A stretch of DNA of 64,000 nt from Mycoplasma nasistruthionis (GCF_006228185.1 NZ_CP040825.1:310001-374000), one strand, 5' to 3'; counted from the first letter of the stretch, positions 1-9,522 are shown. A program made the numbers and translations. Notes: generated from the sequence alone by a model not told the origin.

Positions 1-542
1 CTTCTAGAGCTGAATATCGTTTATTACTAAGAAATGATAACCCTGATATTAGATTAGCTAAATACGCTCAAGAAGTAGGTTTAATTACACAACAACAATA
101 TCAAGATGTTCTAGATAAATATCAAGCTATAGAAGATAAAATTCAAGAACTTTCAACTACTTATTTATCATCTAAATCAGAACTGGCTGAAAAACTAAAC
201 ATTGAAAACGGTGTTTCAATGTTGAAAGTTTTAGCTAGACCGGATGTTGATCCAAAAGACGTTTTAGGTGATTTTGAATACAAAAACGAAGTGACTATTG
301 CTGTTAGATTAGATGGATATATCAAAAAGCAAAAACATGAAGCTGAAAAAATGAACAAATTAGATAACTTTAAAATTCCAGCAGACATTAATTATTCAGA
401 AGTTAAAAATTTAGCAACTGAAGCCTTACAAAAATTACAATCAATTAAACCATTGACAATTGGTCAAGCATCAAGAATTAGCGGAATTAACCCTGCAGAT
501 ATTCAAATGTTAATGTTCCACATTGAAACAAGAAAGAAATAA
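1..542 (+). CDS. mnmG: MnmG (GidA) tRNA modification enzyme, C-terminal part
   Basis: This is the 3' part of mnmG; the gene begins before the window and the first full codon is at base 3. With MnmE, MnmG makes the carboxymethylaminomethyl group on wobble U34 of certain tRNAs, using FAD and folate. The visible part starts with the family motif SRAEYRLLLRNDNPDIRL, continues through the helical C-terminal domain (KIPADINYSEV, then IGQASRISGINPADIQML) and ends in IETRKK and a TAA. The last 21 bases, including the stop, recur exactly at 2403-2423 at the end of the downstream endonuclease gene. That gene also encodes a diverged copy of this C-terminal domain. The reading frame here looks intact and functional. 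Confidence 0.93.
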   Translation, partial: SRAEYRLLLRNDNPDIRLAKYAQEVGLITQQQYQDVLDKYQAIEDKIQELSTTYLSSKSELAEKLNIENGVSMLKVLARPDVDPKDVLGDFEYKNEVTIAVRLDGYIKKQKHEAEKMNKLDNFKIPADINYSEVKNLATEALQKLQSIKPLTIGQASRISGINPADIQMLMFHIETRKK

Positions 543-543
543 T
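523..543 (+). repeat. Left copy of 21-bp direct repeat flanking the R-M module
   Basis: This 21-base stretch covers the codons for ETRKK and the mnmG stop, plus one base. It is identical to 2403-2423. The two copies bracket the methyltransferase and endonuclease genes like a target-site duplication, but the similarity extends leftward at protein level, so the repeat is the best-conserved end of a longer, diverged duplication. Confidence 0.85.
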
Positions 544-561
544 CTATAAAATAGAGGTTTT

Positions 562-1668
562 ATGAAAAAACAAATTGAATATGACAACAGTTCAATGTTT
601 AAAATGTTTGAAGATGAGTTCTTGAATTCAGAAAAATGAAGCGTCAATTTATTAGCTAAGGAGCTAAATGTTCACACCGGAACTATAAAAAGATGAATTG
701 ACTTAAAGAAAGTTCCTGTAAACTATTTTAGAGATTTGAATAAATTAAATGGTTTTCAATATGAGATTAATGTTGATGAAAATAAAAAATATAAATTATA
801 TGATATGTTTTTTACTCATAAAAAACTGGCTAAAAAATTAGTTGAACAAAGTTTAAATTTTATAAAAACAAATTATGAAATAGATCTATCTGAATATACT
901 ATTCTTGAGCCTAGTGCCGGAGAAGGATCTTTTACCTTTAATTTTCCAAAAAATATAGATTCAATTTCAATTGACATTGAACCAAAACATGAACTTATTC
1001 AAAAAATGGATTTTTTTGACTTTAAGCCTAATAATGAAAAAAAATATATAGTCATTGGTAATCCGCCCTTTGGTTTAAGAGGACAACTCGCTTTAAAATT
1101 CATGAATTTTGCTGCTGAGTTCGCTGACTTTATTTGCTTTGTTCTTCCTCCGCTTTTTAACTCAAATGGGAAAGGCTCACCAATGTTAAGAGTCTCAAAA
1201 AAAATACAATTAGTAAAAGAGTTTGCGGTCGAAAATAATTTTCATTACCCAAACAAAAAGAAAATAAGTGTTAATGCTATATTTCAGATATGAACCAGAC
1301 TAAATAGTAAAAAAGTGAAAATCATTTCAACAAAAAATAAAAAATCTGATTATATCAAAGTGGTTGCTCTTTCTGATGGGGAAAAACCTAGCAACAAAAG
1401 AAACGTGAAACTTTTAGACAGTTGCGACTTATATTTGCCTTCAACTACATTTAATAAGATTGAAAGCAAGAATTCTTTTATTGAACTACCAAACAAGAGA
1501 GGGTATGGAGTAATAATATTAAAAGAAAGAAAAAAAGTTGAAGAAGCTTTGAAAAGAATTGTTTGATCTGAAGTGAGTTTTAAATCTACTAATGGTGCAA
1601 ATAATTTAAGGACACAAATTATTTTGGACGCGTTAGAAAAAGAAATGGAAAATAATTATGATAATTAA
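562..1668 (+). CDS. DNA adenine methyltransferase of a putative type II R-M system
   Basis: A 368-residue protein when UGA is read as Trp. The ATG lies 19 bases after the mnmG stop, behind GAGG. Residues about 114-124 hold the S-adenosylmethionine motif ILEPSAGEGSF. Residues 167-170 are NPPF, the catalytic motif IV of N6-adenine (or N4-cytosine) methyltransferases. Residues about 29-50 (VNLLAKELNVHTGTIKRWID) look like a helix-turn-helix, which could bind DNA or regulate the operon. The 3' end overlaps the endonuclease gene by 11 bases, so the two are very probably co-transcribed and translationally coupled. The target sequence cannot be read from the protein. An orphan methyltransferase is less likely given the nuclease next to it. 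Confidence 0.85.
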
Positions 1669-2422
1669 TATATTAGATCATTTAAGAAAACTAATTATTG
1701 ATGAAAATATTAAATCTAATTGAAATACGAATGATAAGTTTTATTTAATAAAACATTTATCCATAGATCAGAGAGGTAGAGTTGGAGAACACTTTTTAAA
1801 AGATGTTTTTTCTGCATTAAACAAAAGTGTTGTGTATGTTAATAATGCACATGGTGACTGAGATATAGAAGTCAACGGAATAAAAATAGAAGTAAAATTA
1901 GCTACTTTAGACGTTAATAATAAATTCCAACATGAAGGAATAAAATCATCAAAAAAATGAGATATGGTGTGTTTTATTGATATAGCTCCTAATAGTTTAT
2001 ATTTAACATTTCTTAACAAGAATGATTTTGAATTCAATTCTACTGGTGGAACATTTAATCTTTATGGAAAAAAATGTAATTCTCACTTTCGTGGCAATGA
2101 TACAAATCCTAAAAGAGCAACAGGTTCAGGTTATAAAGTCGATTTCAAGTTAAAAGATTTAGTTGAAGTTAAAACAATTAAAGATATTGAAGAATTATTT
2201 GAAGCACAGATTTTAAGATATAAATTAAACAAAGAAATTTATTTTAACGATTATGACATTCCTGTAAATATTAACTATGATGATTTAGGGTTATCTAGAG
2301 TTTCAGTGCAAATATTAAAAAAGGCAATGCCTAAAAAATTATCTGACGCCTACTTAATTTCAGGATTGAACCCTGTAGATTTTAAGCTTCTTGTCGGTCA
2401 AGTTGAAACAAGAAAGAAATAA
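1658..2422 (+). CDS. Putative PD-(D/E)XK restriction endonuclease fused to an MnmG-like tail
   Basis: A 254-residue protein in two parts. Residues about 40-105 carry the arrangement expected of a PD-(D/E)XK nuclease: Glu in RVGEHFL (44), Asp in GDWDIE (67/69) and the E-x-K of IEVKL (78, 80). Residues about 180-254 resemble the MnmG C-terminal domain encoded just upstream: VNINYDDLGL against ADINYSEV, YLISGLNPVDFKLLV against SRISGINPADIQMLM, and the same ending, ETRKK. The module therefore seems to have landed in the 3' end of mnmG, and the displaced tail is now read in frame as the enzyme's C-terminus. Pairing with the overlapping methyltransferase argues for restriction. I do not recognise the specificity. 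The stop overlaps the rlmH ATG by one base. Confidence 0.75.
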
Positions 2423-2423
2423 T
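2403..2423 (+). repeat. Right copy of 21-bp direct repeat flanking the R-M module
   Basis: Identical to 523-543. It covers the last codons and stop of the endonuclease gene and the second base of the rlmH start codon. Upstream of the repeat, similarity to the mnmG end persists only at protein level, which indicates an old duplication or an exchange with a diverged donor. Confidence 0.85.
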
Positions 2424-2856
2424 GAAATTAAACATTATTGCCGTTGGTTCTTTGTCAAAAGAATATACAGTTTTGTTTAATGATTATGCTAAGAAAATTA
2501 ATTACTTTGCAAAGTTAAATATTATTGAAATTAAAGAACAGAAAATTGAAAATATTGATCTAAAAATTAAAAAAGAAACTGAGCTTATTTTGGAAAAGAT
2601 ACCTAAAAATTCTGAAGTTTATTATCTTTCTCTAAGAGGTAAACAACTTGACTCTGTTGAGTTTTCTAAGTTATATACCGAAAAAGATAATATTACTTTC
2701 ATTATTGGTGGTTCAAATGGTGTTGATGAAACATATTTTCAAAATCAAATCAATTTTTCAAAAATGACTTTTCCGCATCAATTATTTAGAGTTATGTTAG
2801 TGGAACAAATTTATCGTGGTTTTACAATTAAAAACAACATTACTTATCACAAGTAA
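2422..2856 (+). CDS. rlmH: RlmH, 23S rRNA pseudouridine-1915 N3-methyltransferase
   Basis: A 144-residue SPOUT-class methyltransferase that modifies helix 69 of 23S rRNA in the assembled ribosome. Length and motifs fit the family: N-terminal MKLNIIAVGSLSKEY, the glycine-rich FIIGGSNGVDE of the cofactor knot, and near the end FPHQLFRVMLVEQIYRGF. The start codon overlaps the stop of the endonuclease gene in an ATGA-like arrangement. RlmH therefore depends on transcription and probably translation coming through the inserted R-M module. A strong terminator follows. In staphylococci this gene is the SCC insertion site, but here the foreign module lies upstream of it, at the mnmG end. Confidence 0.95.
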   Translation: MKLNIIAVGSLSKEYTVLFNDYAKKINYFAKLNIIEIKEQKIENIDLKIKKETELILEKIPKNSEVYYLSLRGKQLDSVEFSKLYTEKDNITFIIGGSNGVDETYFQNQINFSKMTFPHQLFRVMLVEQIYRGFTIKNNITYHK

Positions 2857-2858
2857 AC

Positions 2859-2891
2859 AAAAAATATCTGACAGTTAGTCAGATATTTTTT
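2859..2891. terminator. Bidirectional terminator between rlmH and era
   Basis: An inverted repeat (ATATCTGAC, 5-base loop, GTCAGATAT) has an A-run on the left and a T-run on the right. It can end transcription of rlmH on the + strand and of the convergent era operon on the - strand. Confidence 0.85.
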
Positions 2892-2897
2892 GTTATT

Positions 2898-3800
2898 TTA
2901 GTTGTAGCCAAATTTGTTTAAAGCATCTGGATCATTAATTCATTTTTTAGCAACTTTGACTTTCAAAGTCAAAGTTGTCGGCGCGTTAAGTTCTTTAGTA
3001 ATTTTATAACGTGCTGTTTTACCAATTTGTTTAATTTTTTCAGCACTTTTTCCAATTACCATTCCTTTTTGTGATGCTTTTTTAACGTAAATTATTGCAT
3101 CTATAGCATATCTTAGTGAACCATCTTCTTGCTCTAATTCATTAAACTCATTTACTTCAACCGCAATTGAGTGAGGTAATTCATCATATAGAGCATTAAT
3201 TGCTGATTCTCTAATGATTTCTTTAGCTAAAAATCTAACAGTTTTGTCAGTTACGTAGTCTAAGTCATATTGTGGCTGACCTTCTTGACTAAATTTTGCA
3301 ATTTCATCAATTAAAGCATAGACTGACTTGTCATCTTTTACATCTGTTGAAATTATATTGTCAAATCCTAACTCTTTTAAAGAGTCAATTTTTTGAAGTA
3401 ATAATTCAGGTTTAGATTTTATCTTGTCAATTTTAGAAATAACTGCTATTTTGTTTGGGAAATCTTTAATCTTATCGATTATCATTTCATCGCCTTTACC
3501 AATAACTTCATCAGCAGGGCTTAAGAATAAAACAACATCAATATTTTTTAAAGATTCAAAAGCATTTTTATTCAGAACTTCACCTAATTTATTTAAAGGT
3601 TTATGAATTCCAGGTGTGTCTGTGAAAATAATTTGTAGTCCATCTTTTTCATCACCTTCTGTATAAATACCAGTGATTTGATCTCTTGTAGTTTGTGCTG
3701 TATCTGTAACGATAGCAACATTAAATCCAACTATCGCATTTAACAAACTGCTTTTACCTACATTTGGTCTACCTACTATACTTGCAAAGCAAATTTTCAT
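2898..3800 (-). CDS. era: Era, ribosome-assembly GTPase
   Basis: A 300-residue GTPase that binds the 16S rRNA 3' end and assists 30S maturation. The N-terminal G domain has GRPNVGKSSLLNA (G1), DTPGIHKP (G3) and SKIDK (G4). The C-terminal KH domain contains YVKKASQKGMVIGK and KQIGK. The start chosen is the ATG giving MKICFASIVGRPNVG, two bases after the cdd stop; a longer frame into cdd is out of line with the family. An in-frame TGA (Trp) near the end gives the extension VAKKWINDPDALNKFGYN before a true TAA. It is the last gene of a leftward group with ybeY and cdd, a common order in Firmicutes-related genomes. Confidence 0.95.
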
Positions 3801-3801
3801 A

Positions 3802-4200
3802 TTATCTAATTGTAATTTCTTCTGCTCTAATGCTGAATGGGCAAAGTTCATTAACTGTGTTAACTCTTAATTGTTTTCCATCGTTGCTGTACTGGTAAAC
3901 TTTAGCATCTAATGGGAAAAATTCTGTCATAACTTGTCTGCAACCTGCGCAAGGGCTAATAATTTCATTTTTACCGCTGATGATGTGGATTTCTTTAAAT
4001 GTTCCAACTTTACCACCATAAGCTACTGAACCAAATAGGGCGCTTCTTTCTGCACATAAACCTGATGGATATGCAGCATTTTCCACGTTAACTCCATAAT
4101 GTTCTTTTCCGTTTTCATCAATTGCAATAGCTGCAACAGGGAATTTAGAATATGGCACGTAAGCGTGTTTTAATAAATCTTTTAATCTATCAAATAACAT
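3802..4200 (-). CDS. cdd: Cytidine deaminase
   Basis: A 132-residue homotetrameric-type enzyme that deaminates cytidine and deoxycytidine to uridine forms in pyrimidine salvage. The catalytic and zinc-binding residues are visible: NVENAAYPSGLCAERSA with the catalytic Glu and first Cys, and SPCAGCRQVM with the two other Cys ligands. Length is typical. It sits between ybeY and era with gaps of a few bases, so the three are one transcription unit. With deoB and rpiB elsewhere in the window it fits use of nucleosides and pentoses. Confidence 0.95.
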   Translation of the reverse strand: MLFDRLKDLLKHAYVPYSKFPVAAIAIDENGKEHYGVNVENAAYPSGLCAERSALFGSVAYGGKVGTFKEIHIISGKNEIISPCAGCRQVMTEFFPLDAKVYQYSNDGKQLRVNTVNELCPFSIRAEEITIR

Positions 4201-4205
4201 AATAA

Positions 4206-4670
4206 TTAATCCTCTCTTGTTATATTCAAAGGCTTGAAAATATCATCAACAATTTGATTCATTACAATCCGTTCTTGTTCAACTTCATGATCATAACCTT
4301 TTAAATGAACCAACCCATGAGTAAATAAATAACAAAATTCTCGTCTAATTGAATGGCCGAATTCCTTAGCTTGTACTTCGACTTTGTCTCAGCAAATAAC
4401 TAATTCACCAAGGTGATAAACTGGTAAATTTTGATAAATATCAGCAGCTTCAAAACCAAAAGATAAAATATCAGTGACATAATCTTTTTGGCGGTGTATA
4501 GCATTTAGTTTTCTAATTTTTTGTTTAGAAACTATACTAACATCAACTATAATGTGCTGTTTGATTTTAAAATATTGTTTAAAATTATCTAAAATCTGCA
4601 TCATTTCAGCCTCAAAAGGTGTGGCGCGCTTAATTTTGTTATCAATATTTAATTCAATGTCATTAGTCAT
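4206..4670 (-). CDS. ybeY: YbeY, endoribonuclease for rRNA maturation
   Basis: A 154-residue single-domain metalloprotein needed for 16S rRNA 3'-end processing and late ribosome quality control. The metal motif HGLVHLKGYDHE (three His) is present in the C-terminal third, and TDILSFGFE and HLGELVI in the middle match the family. One in-frame TGA (Trp, about residue 94) splits the gene for standard-code callers. The stop is five bases before the cdd start. It is followed by cdd and era, both conserved neighbours of ybeY. Confidence 0.94.
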
Positions 4671-4710
4671 ATTTAAATTATATACTGATATTTTTAAGCC
4701 ATATGCTAAA

Positions 4711-5100
4711 TTATGAAATATTGAGTATATAGTCCAGAATATTAAGCTTTTTAGTCAAAATTGAAGCTTTTATTTCTAGTAAATTATTCTCATTCATCAA
4801 ATTAGCTAAGTTTTTATGAACAATAACAATATTATTGGTTGAATTAACTGAAAAATTATCAACTGTAATGCTATAAGTTATTTTGTTCAAGGTGTAATTA
4901 ATGTTTAATGGTTCAATTTCTAAATCATCCGCTTTGACATTATAAAGTACTAAGTCGTCTGCTTCAAAACGTATTAAAACTTGCTTATATTCATCTAGTT
5001 GTAAATTGAAAAATAAATAAACCAAAAAACCTAAGATCATCAACAAAAGAACACACAAAAACATTTCAAATTTATACGATCTTATTAATATCCTGTACAT
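4711..5100 (-). CDS. Single-pass membrane protein, probable accessory factor of the C39 ABC exporter
   Basis: A 129-residue protein with one hydrophobic helix near the N-terminus (about residues 13-32, rich in Leu and Phe) and a polar remainder predicted outside the cell. Its start lies inside the 3' end of the exporter gene (29-base overlap), so the two are coupled. The position and the plan of one membrane anchor plus a small extracellular beta-rich part recall a reduced HlyD/LcnD-type adaptor of bacteriocin exporters. I see no clear HlyD motif, and the length is far below the family's usual 400 or more residues. The link to export is inferred from context. Confidence 0.6.
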   Translation of the reverse strand: MYRILIRSYKFEMFLCVLLLMILGFLVYLFFNLQLDEYKQVLIRFEADDLVLYNVKADDLEIEPLNINYTLNKITYSITVDNFSVNSTNNIVIVHKNLANLMNENNLLEIKASILTKKLNILDYILNIS

Positions 5101-7099
5101 TCACAACCTTGCTATCTGGGTATAAATATCTGCCATTATGACTTATTTCAACCACTAATGACTTTTGAAGTTTAGTTAACAATTCTTGTTTTAGCAACTC
5201 AAAGGTTTCTGTGTCTAACTGTTCAAAAGCTTCATCTAAAATTACAAACGAATAATCATGAATAAGAACTTTTAAGATTTGAATAAATTGTTTTTGACCT
5301 GATGATAAGTTGTTTATATTTAAATCATCATTTAAATATAAATTTAACCTTTTAGCCACTTTTAATAAATTAGGTGAGCTTAACAGGTTTGCAAATTGAT
5401 TGATAGTTTCTATTTCTAAATATTGATTTAGTGCAATATTTAAATCCATTTTACTGCCTAAATAAATTGTCTGTTGCTGATATTTCAAATCATAAAAAGG
5501 GTTTATTTTTTGTTCATTGACATAGTATGCGCCATCATCATAATGTTTTGAACCTGATAAAATACCGCACAATGTAGTTTTTCCACTTCCATTAGCACCT
5601 ATAAGTCTAATGTTGCTATCAATTATAAAATTATTAATTGATAGTGCTCTTTGATTCAGATTTGAAGTATATGAATATAAAACGCTGGTTAATTTAACAT
5701 GTTTAATAGGGCTATTAATTAATGCAGTGTTTTTAACTTTGTTTTTGTCAAAGTTAAAGTAATTCAGCATTAAAAGTGATTTTTTCAATTCTGTATATGA
5801 ATTAATTAATGGAATAATCATTTTAACCGGTCTAGTAAATAAAGAAACGCCTGTTAGAAAGAAAATTAAATCAATTGTATTTAGTTTTTGATTTCATATT
5901 TGAATACAACCTAAAACTAGTACTATCATAGGAAAAAATGTGTCTAAAAAATAGCTAACAGATTCTAAATTTATCGATACATATTTAAATTTGATCGATT
6001 TATTGTTCAATGACTTTAGTGAGGTTCAAAATTCAACAAAAAGTTTTTGTTCTAATGATTTACAGTGAATATTTTGAATATAACTATAGTAATTATTAAA
6101 ATGTTGATCATTACTTAGTTGATTATTTAAAATAATTGGATAATAATTGTTGTATCAACTTTTACTAAATGCCCCTATTAATAGGTTTATAAGACTGTAA
6201 ATCCCTACTGTTAGCATTAAAATTAAGTTTATATTTCAAAGCAAAATTAAAGCTAAAATAAATGTTAAAATACTGCTAAATACATCTGCTATAAAAGTTA
6301 CTTCAAAATGCGCAATATTAGTAATTGCATACAACCTATTTTTACATTCAAGCGACGATAAATTTGCTATTTGTTTTTGATTGTTGATTTTTAAGCTTGT
6401 GACAAAGGTATGGAGATATTTTTGTGTTTTATACATTATTATTTTTTCAAGAACTTTTTTGAACAATAACTTAATAAGTAAACTAAATAAATTAATGGCA
6501 ATAAAAATGATAAATAAGTAAATTAAATGGTTATAAAGTTTATTTGGTATTACTTTATCAAGCATAATTTTGTTAAAGTATGGAATTAAAAACAATAAAG
6601 TTGCTTCAAATAAAAGCATCAGTAAATAAAATAATGAATATTTGCTAAAACTTCAATTGATCTTATTTGTTTTTACATTTTCAGGAATTGAAACAATGTT
6701 AGATTTGTTAAATTCAATAACAACATTTTTAAAAATGTTATTAAATTCCTCTGGTTTGTATCATTTTGTTCCTAAAGTCGGATCATATACTTTTATGCCT
6801 TTGTAACTGTATTTTTCAATTACAATCATGTGCATATTTTGTCCATTATTTATTATTCCAGCTACTGGAAATTGATCTTTATCGAGTTTTTGAAGTGTAA
6901 TAATGTCGCAATTGTAAATTTCTATATCTAAACCCAAATCATTGCAGAGTTTTTGATAGTCATTTATGTTGATTCCTTCTTGATAGTATTTAGTTGATAA
7001 TTTTAAATCATTTAAGTCTATTTCCTTGAATTTTAAGTATTTATAAAAATAACTCAAAACATGCAAAGAACAGTCGCGTGAGTCTATTTGTTTTTCCAT
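5072..7099 (-). CDS. Peptidase-C39 ABC exporter (bacteriocin/peptide exporter type)
   Basis: A 675-residue fusion of leader peptidase, membrane domain and ATPase in the order of SunT/LagD-type exporters. The N-terminal C39 domain has QIDSRDCSLHVL (catalytic Cys), NMHMIVIEKY (His) and KVYDPTLG (Asp). Several hydrophobic helices follow between about residues 155 and 430. The C-terminal ATPase has Walker A GANGSGKTT (about 501-509), signature LSSGQKQ, Walker B FVILDEA and the H-loop ISHNGRY. I chose ATG 7099 because family members begin a few residues before the QxDxxDC box; the longer frame needs a TTG. Such proteins cleave double-glycine leaders and export the peptide. No such precursor gene is visible nearby. 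Several TGA codons are read as Trp. Confidence 0.88.
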
Positions 7100-7163
7100 A
7101 TCATTTATTAAATAAACATTTAATAAAAATGCACTAAAAAAGAACAAATAGCTTAAAAGTTTG

Positions 7164-7198
7164 TATAATTTTATTAATTAAACATTTCCACAAAGGAG
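7164..7198 (+). promoter_or_regulatory. Promoter -10 and ribosome binding site of rpiB
   Basis: TATAAT at 7164-7169, preceded by TTG, lies upstream of AAAGGAG at 7192-7198; rpiB starts at 7204. It lies in the only gap between the leftward exporter group and the rightward rpiB group. Confidence 0.65.
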
Positions 7199-7203
7199 AA
7201 ATT

Positions 7204-7644
7204 ATGGAAAAAGTTATTGCTTTAGCTAGCGATCACGCTGGTTACAAATTAAAAGACGAACTAGCTCAATATGCTAAATCTTTAGGTTATGAAATTGTTG
7301 ACCTAGGACCAAATACAGATGCAGTTTCAGTTTCATATGCAGAACAAGGTAAACAATTAGCTGAATATGTAGACCAAAACCATCCTTCATTTGGTATTGC
7401 TGTTTGTGGAACTGGTTTAGGTATTTCATATGCTTTAAACAGACACAAACACATTAGAGCAGCTCGTGTTACATCTGTTGAGGATGCACATTTAGCCAAA
7501 CAACACAACAACGCTAATGTTTTAGTGTTTGGTGGAAGACAAGTTTCATTTGAACAAGCTAAAGAAATGTTAGATGAATATATTAAAACTCAATTCGAAG
7601 GTGGAAGACACCAAGAAAGAATTGATCAATTAGATGAGGATTAA
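7204..7644 (+). CDS. rpiB: Ribose-5-phosphate isomerase B
   Basis: A 146-residue RpiB/LacAB-family enzyme interconverting ribose 5-phosphate and ribulose 5-phosphate. ASDHAGYKLKD holds the substrate-binding Asp-His pair, and AVCGTGLGISYALNR holds the catalytic Cys and the phosphate loop. HNNANVLVFGGRQV is also typical. Length is standard. It links nucleoside-derived pentose phosphates to central metabolism, alongside deoB and cdd in this window. A DUF2188 gene follows two bases after the stop. Confidence 0.94.
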   Translation: MEKVIALASDHAGYKLKDELAQYAKSLGYEIVDLGPNTDAVSVSYAEQGKQLAEYVDQNHPSFGIAVCGTGLGISYALNRHKHIRAARVTSVEDAHLAKQHNNANVLVFGGRQVSFEQAKEMLDEYIKTQFEGGRHQERIDQLDED

Positions 7645-7646
7645 TT

Positions 7647-7892
7647 ATGGCAGATAAAATTTTAGATAAAGAAGTAAAACAACTTGATGCTGTTTGACAC
7701 GTTTCACAACACGATGATGGTTGAAAAGTTATTAGACAAGGTGGAGTAAAAGCAATTAAAACTTTTGCTACACAAAAAGAAGCAATTGATTACGCTAAAG
7801 AAATTGCTAAAAACAATGAAGGAAGATACGTTATCCACGGAATGAATGGAAAAATAAGAGGTGGACAAAACTACGCTTCAAATAAAAAATAA
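7647..7892 (+). CDS. DUF2188 (YegP-like) small protein
   Basis: An 81-residue protein with three TGA-encoded Trp. The motif WHVSQHDDGWKVIRQGGVKA, followed by a helix AIDYAKEIAKNNEGRYVIHG, is the DUF2188 fold seen in many bacteria. The function of the family is unknown. It is translated from the same mRNA as rpiB (two-base gap) and ends at a terminator. Confidence 0.85.
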
Positions 7893-7918
7893 GCATCTAT
7901 TTTGATGCTTATTTTCTT
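7891..7918 (+). terminator. Terminator after the DUF2188 gene
   Basis: AAGCATC and GATGCTT form a hairpin with a 6-base loop, followed by ATTTTCTT. It overlaps the end of the stop codon. Confidence 0.8.
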
Positions 7919-7932
7919 AAAATTAATGAATT

Positions 7933-9450
7933 ATGAATAGCAATCGTTTTAATTTAAAAACAATATTTTTATTTATTGTACAATTATTGATTTTTGGTTC
8001 AATCATTGCTGGAATTGCGATTTTAATACTGAATGTTAGCGACAAATATATTTATTTATTTGTTTTTTCATTTTATTTATTAAATTGTGTCTTTGTCCTT
8101 TTGGTATACAAACAAAAAAGACAGCACGATTCCAAGTTTAGTTGAACATATTTCATTTTATTATTACCGTTTTTTGGTCACATTTTATTTTTCATTTATG
8201 GAAGAGTTTTTGTTAATAAAAACGAAATCAAGATATCGAAAGATCCTAAATATAACTTAACCACATACTTAAGCGCTCTAAACCTAGATCATAAAAAGCT
8301 AAATCAAAGTCCGATAAAAAGTTTAGAGAAAATAAATGATGCTATTGTCTTACCTGCTAGTTTTAAGTTTTTTCATGAAGGGTATAGATTTTACGACAAG
8401 CTGTTAAAATCACTAAGAGAAGCTGAAAAATCAATTTATATAGTAACCTACATAATTAAAAAGTCAGAAATATCAAATGAGTTTTATGAAATTTTGTACC
8501 AAAAGGCGCAACAAGGTGTTAAAATCAAATGACTTGTTGATGATTTTGGTGCCATGCTATCTCAAAAGTGAAAATTGAGATCACTTAATAAACATCCTAA
8601 CATTGAAATAAGTGTTATTGGTAAGATTTATTACCCATTTATCAATAGTGCCAGTTTTACTCGTAATCACCAAAAATTCATTATTATTGATAATAATAAA
8701 GTTTATTCAGGTGGAAATAATATATCAGATGAATATGCTTCACTTTCTAAAAAATACGGACACTGAATTGATTTAAACTATCAAATTACCGGTCCGTATA
8801 TTAACGAATACATATTGCATTTCATCAAATTCTGAAAAGTAATAACTAACAAAGATATCATTATTGAGTCTTCATTATATTATGAAGACTCAACTCAAAT
8901 TAAACATAATTCTCAAGCTTATTTAATTACTGAATCACCTTCTTTTTTATACTCAGACGCAGAAGCGTTATGAATAAAACTTTTTGGAAGTGCTAAGCAA
9001 TCCATTAAGATTTGTACACCTTATTTTGCTGTTACTGAAGCTATGAAAAAACAGCTTATAATTGCTTTAAAAAGTGGGGTAGATGTTACTATTTATTTTC
9101 CTGGTTTACCTGATAAAAAAACAGTGCATAAAATTGGTTTATTCCAGCTGAGACAATATAAAAAATATGGTTTGAAAATCAAAATTTATAAACATCACTT
9201 TTTACATACCAAAGCAGGAATTATTGATAATAAGATAGGATGAATTGGTACTAGCAACATGGACAGTCGTAGCATGTATTCACAATATGAAACAATTGAT
9301 GTAATTACAGGTAAAGCAATTAGTAATTTAAAGAAAATTTTTGCTCACTACGATCAACAGTGTGATCCTGTGGAAAATATTGCACAAATGGACAAAGATC
9401 CTAATGTTATAGAGAAATTTGTATTCGATTTAACCAAACCATTGATATAA
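7933..9450 (+). CDS. cls: Cardiolipin synthase (phospholipase D family)
   Basis: A 505-residue membrane enzyme that joins phosphatidylglycerol units into cardiolipin. The N-terminus has hydrophobic helices (about residues 11-33, 38-58, 73-90) typical of the PLDc_N region. Two HKD motifs are present: HQKFIIIDNNKVYSGGNN in the middle and HTKAGIIDNKIGWIGTSN near the end, each fitting HxKxxxxD. Seven or more TGA codons are read as Trp. It starts just after a terminator, so it probably has its own promoter in the 40-base gap or is read through. Confidence 0.94.
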
Positions 9451-9463
9451 TAAGATTATAAAA

Positions 9464-9518
9464 TTGCATATTTTGTAATCTAATAATGTATAATTTTAAT
9501 AAGCGCTAAATTAGGAGG
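9464..9518 (+). promoter_or_regulatory. ptsH promoter and ribosome binding site
   Basis: TTGCAT (9464-9469) and TATAAT (9489-9494) are 19 bases apart. AGGAGG (9513-9518) is a strong ribosome binding site four bases before the ptsH ATG. Confidence 0.65.
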
Positions 9519-9522
9519 CTAA

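Noticed and set aside
161-388. 75-codon - strand frame inside mnmG
   Set aside because: Shadow of mnmG; no start signals and no family.
1768-2037. 89-codon - strand frame inside the endonuclease gene, considered as an antitoxin or controller
   Set aside because: Opposite strand of a well-supported nuclease core; no HTH and no ribosome binding site.
2422-2856. SCC-like cassette attachment at rlmH
   Set aside because: The insertion lies upstream, at the mnmG end; the rlmH 3' end has no repeat or recombinase nearby.
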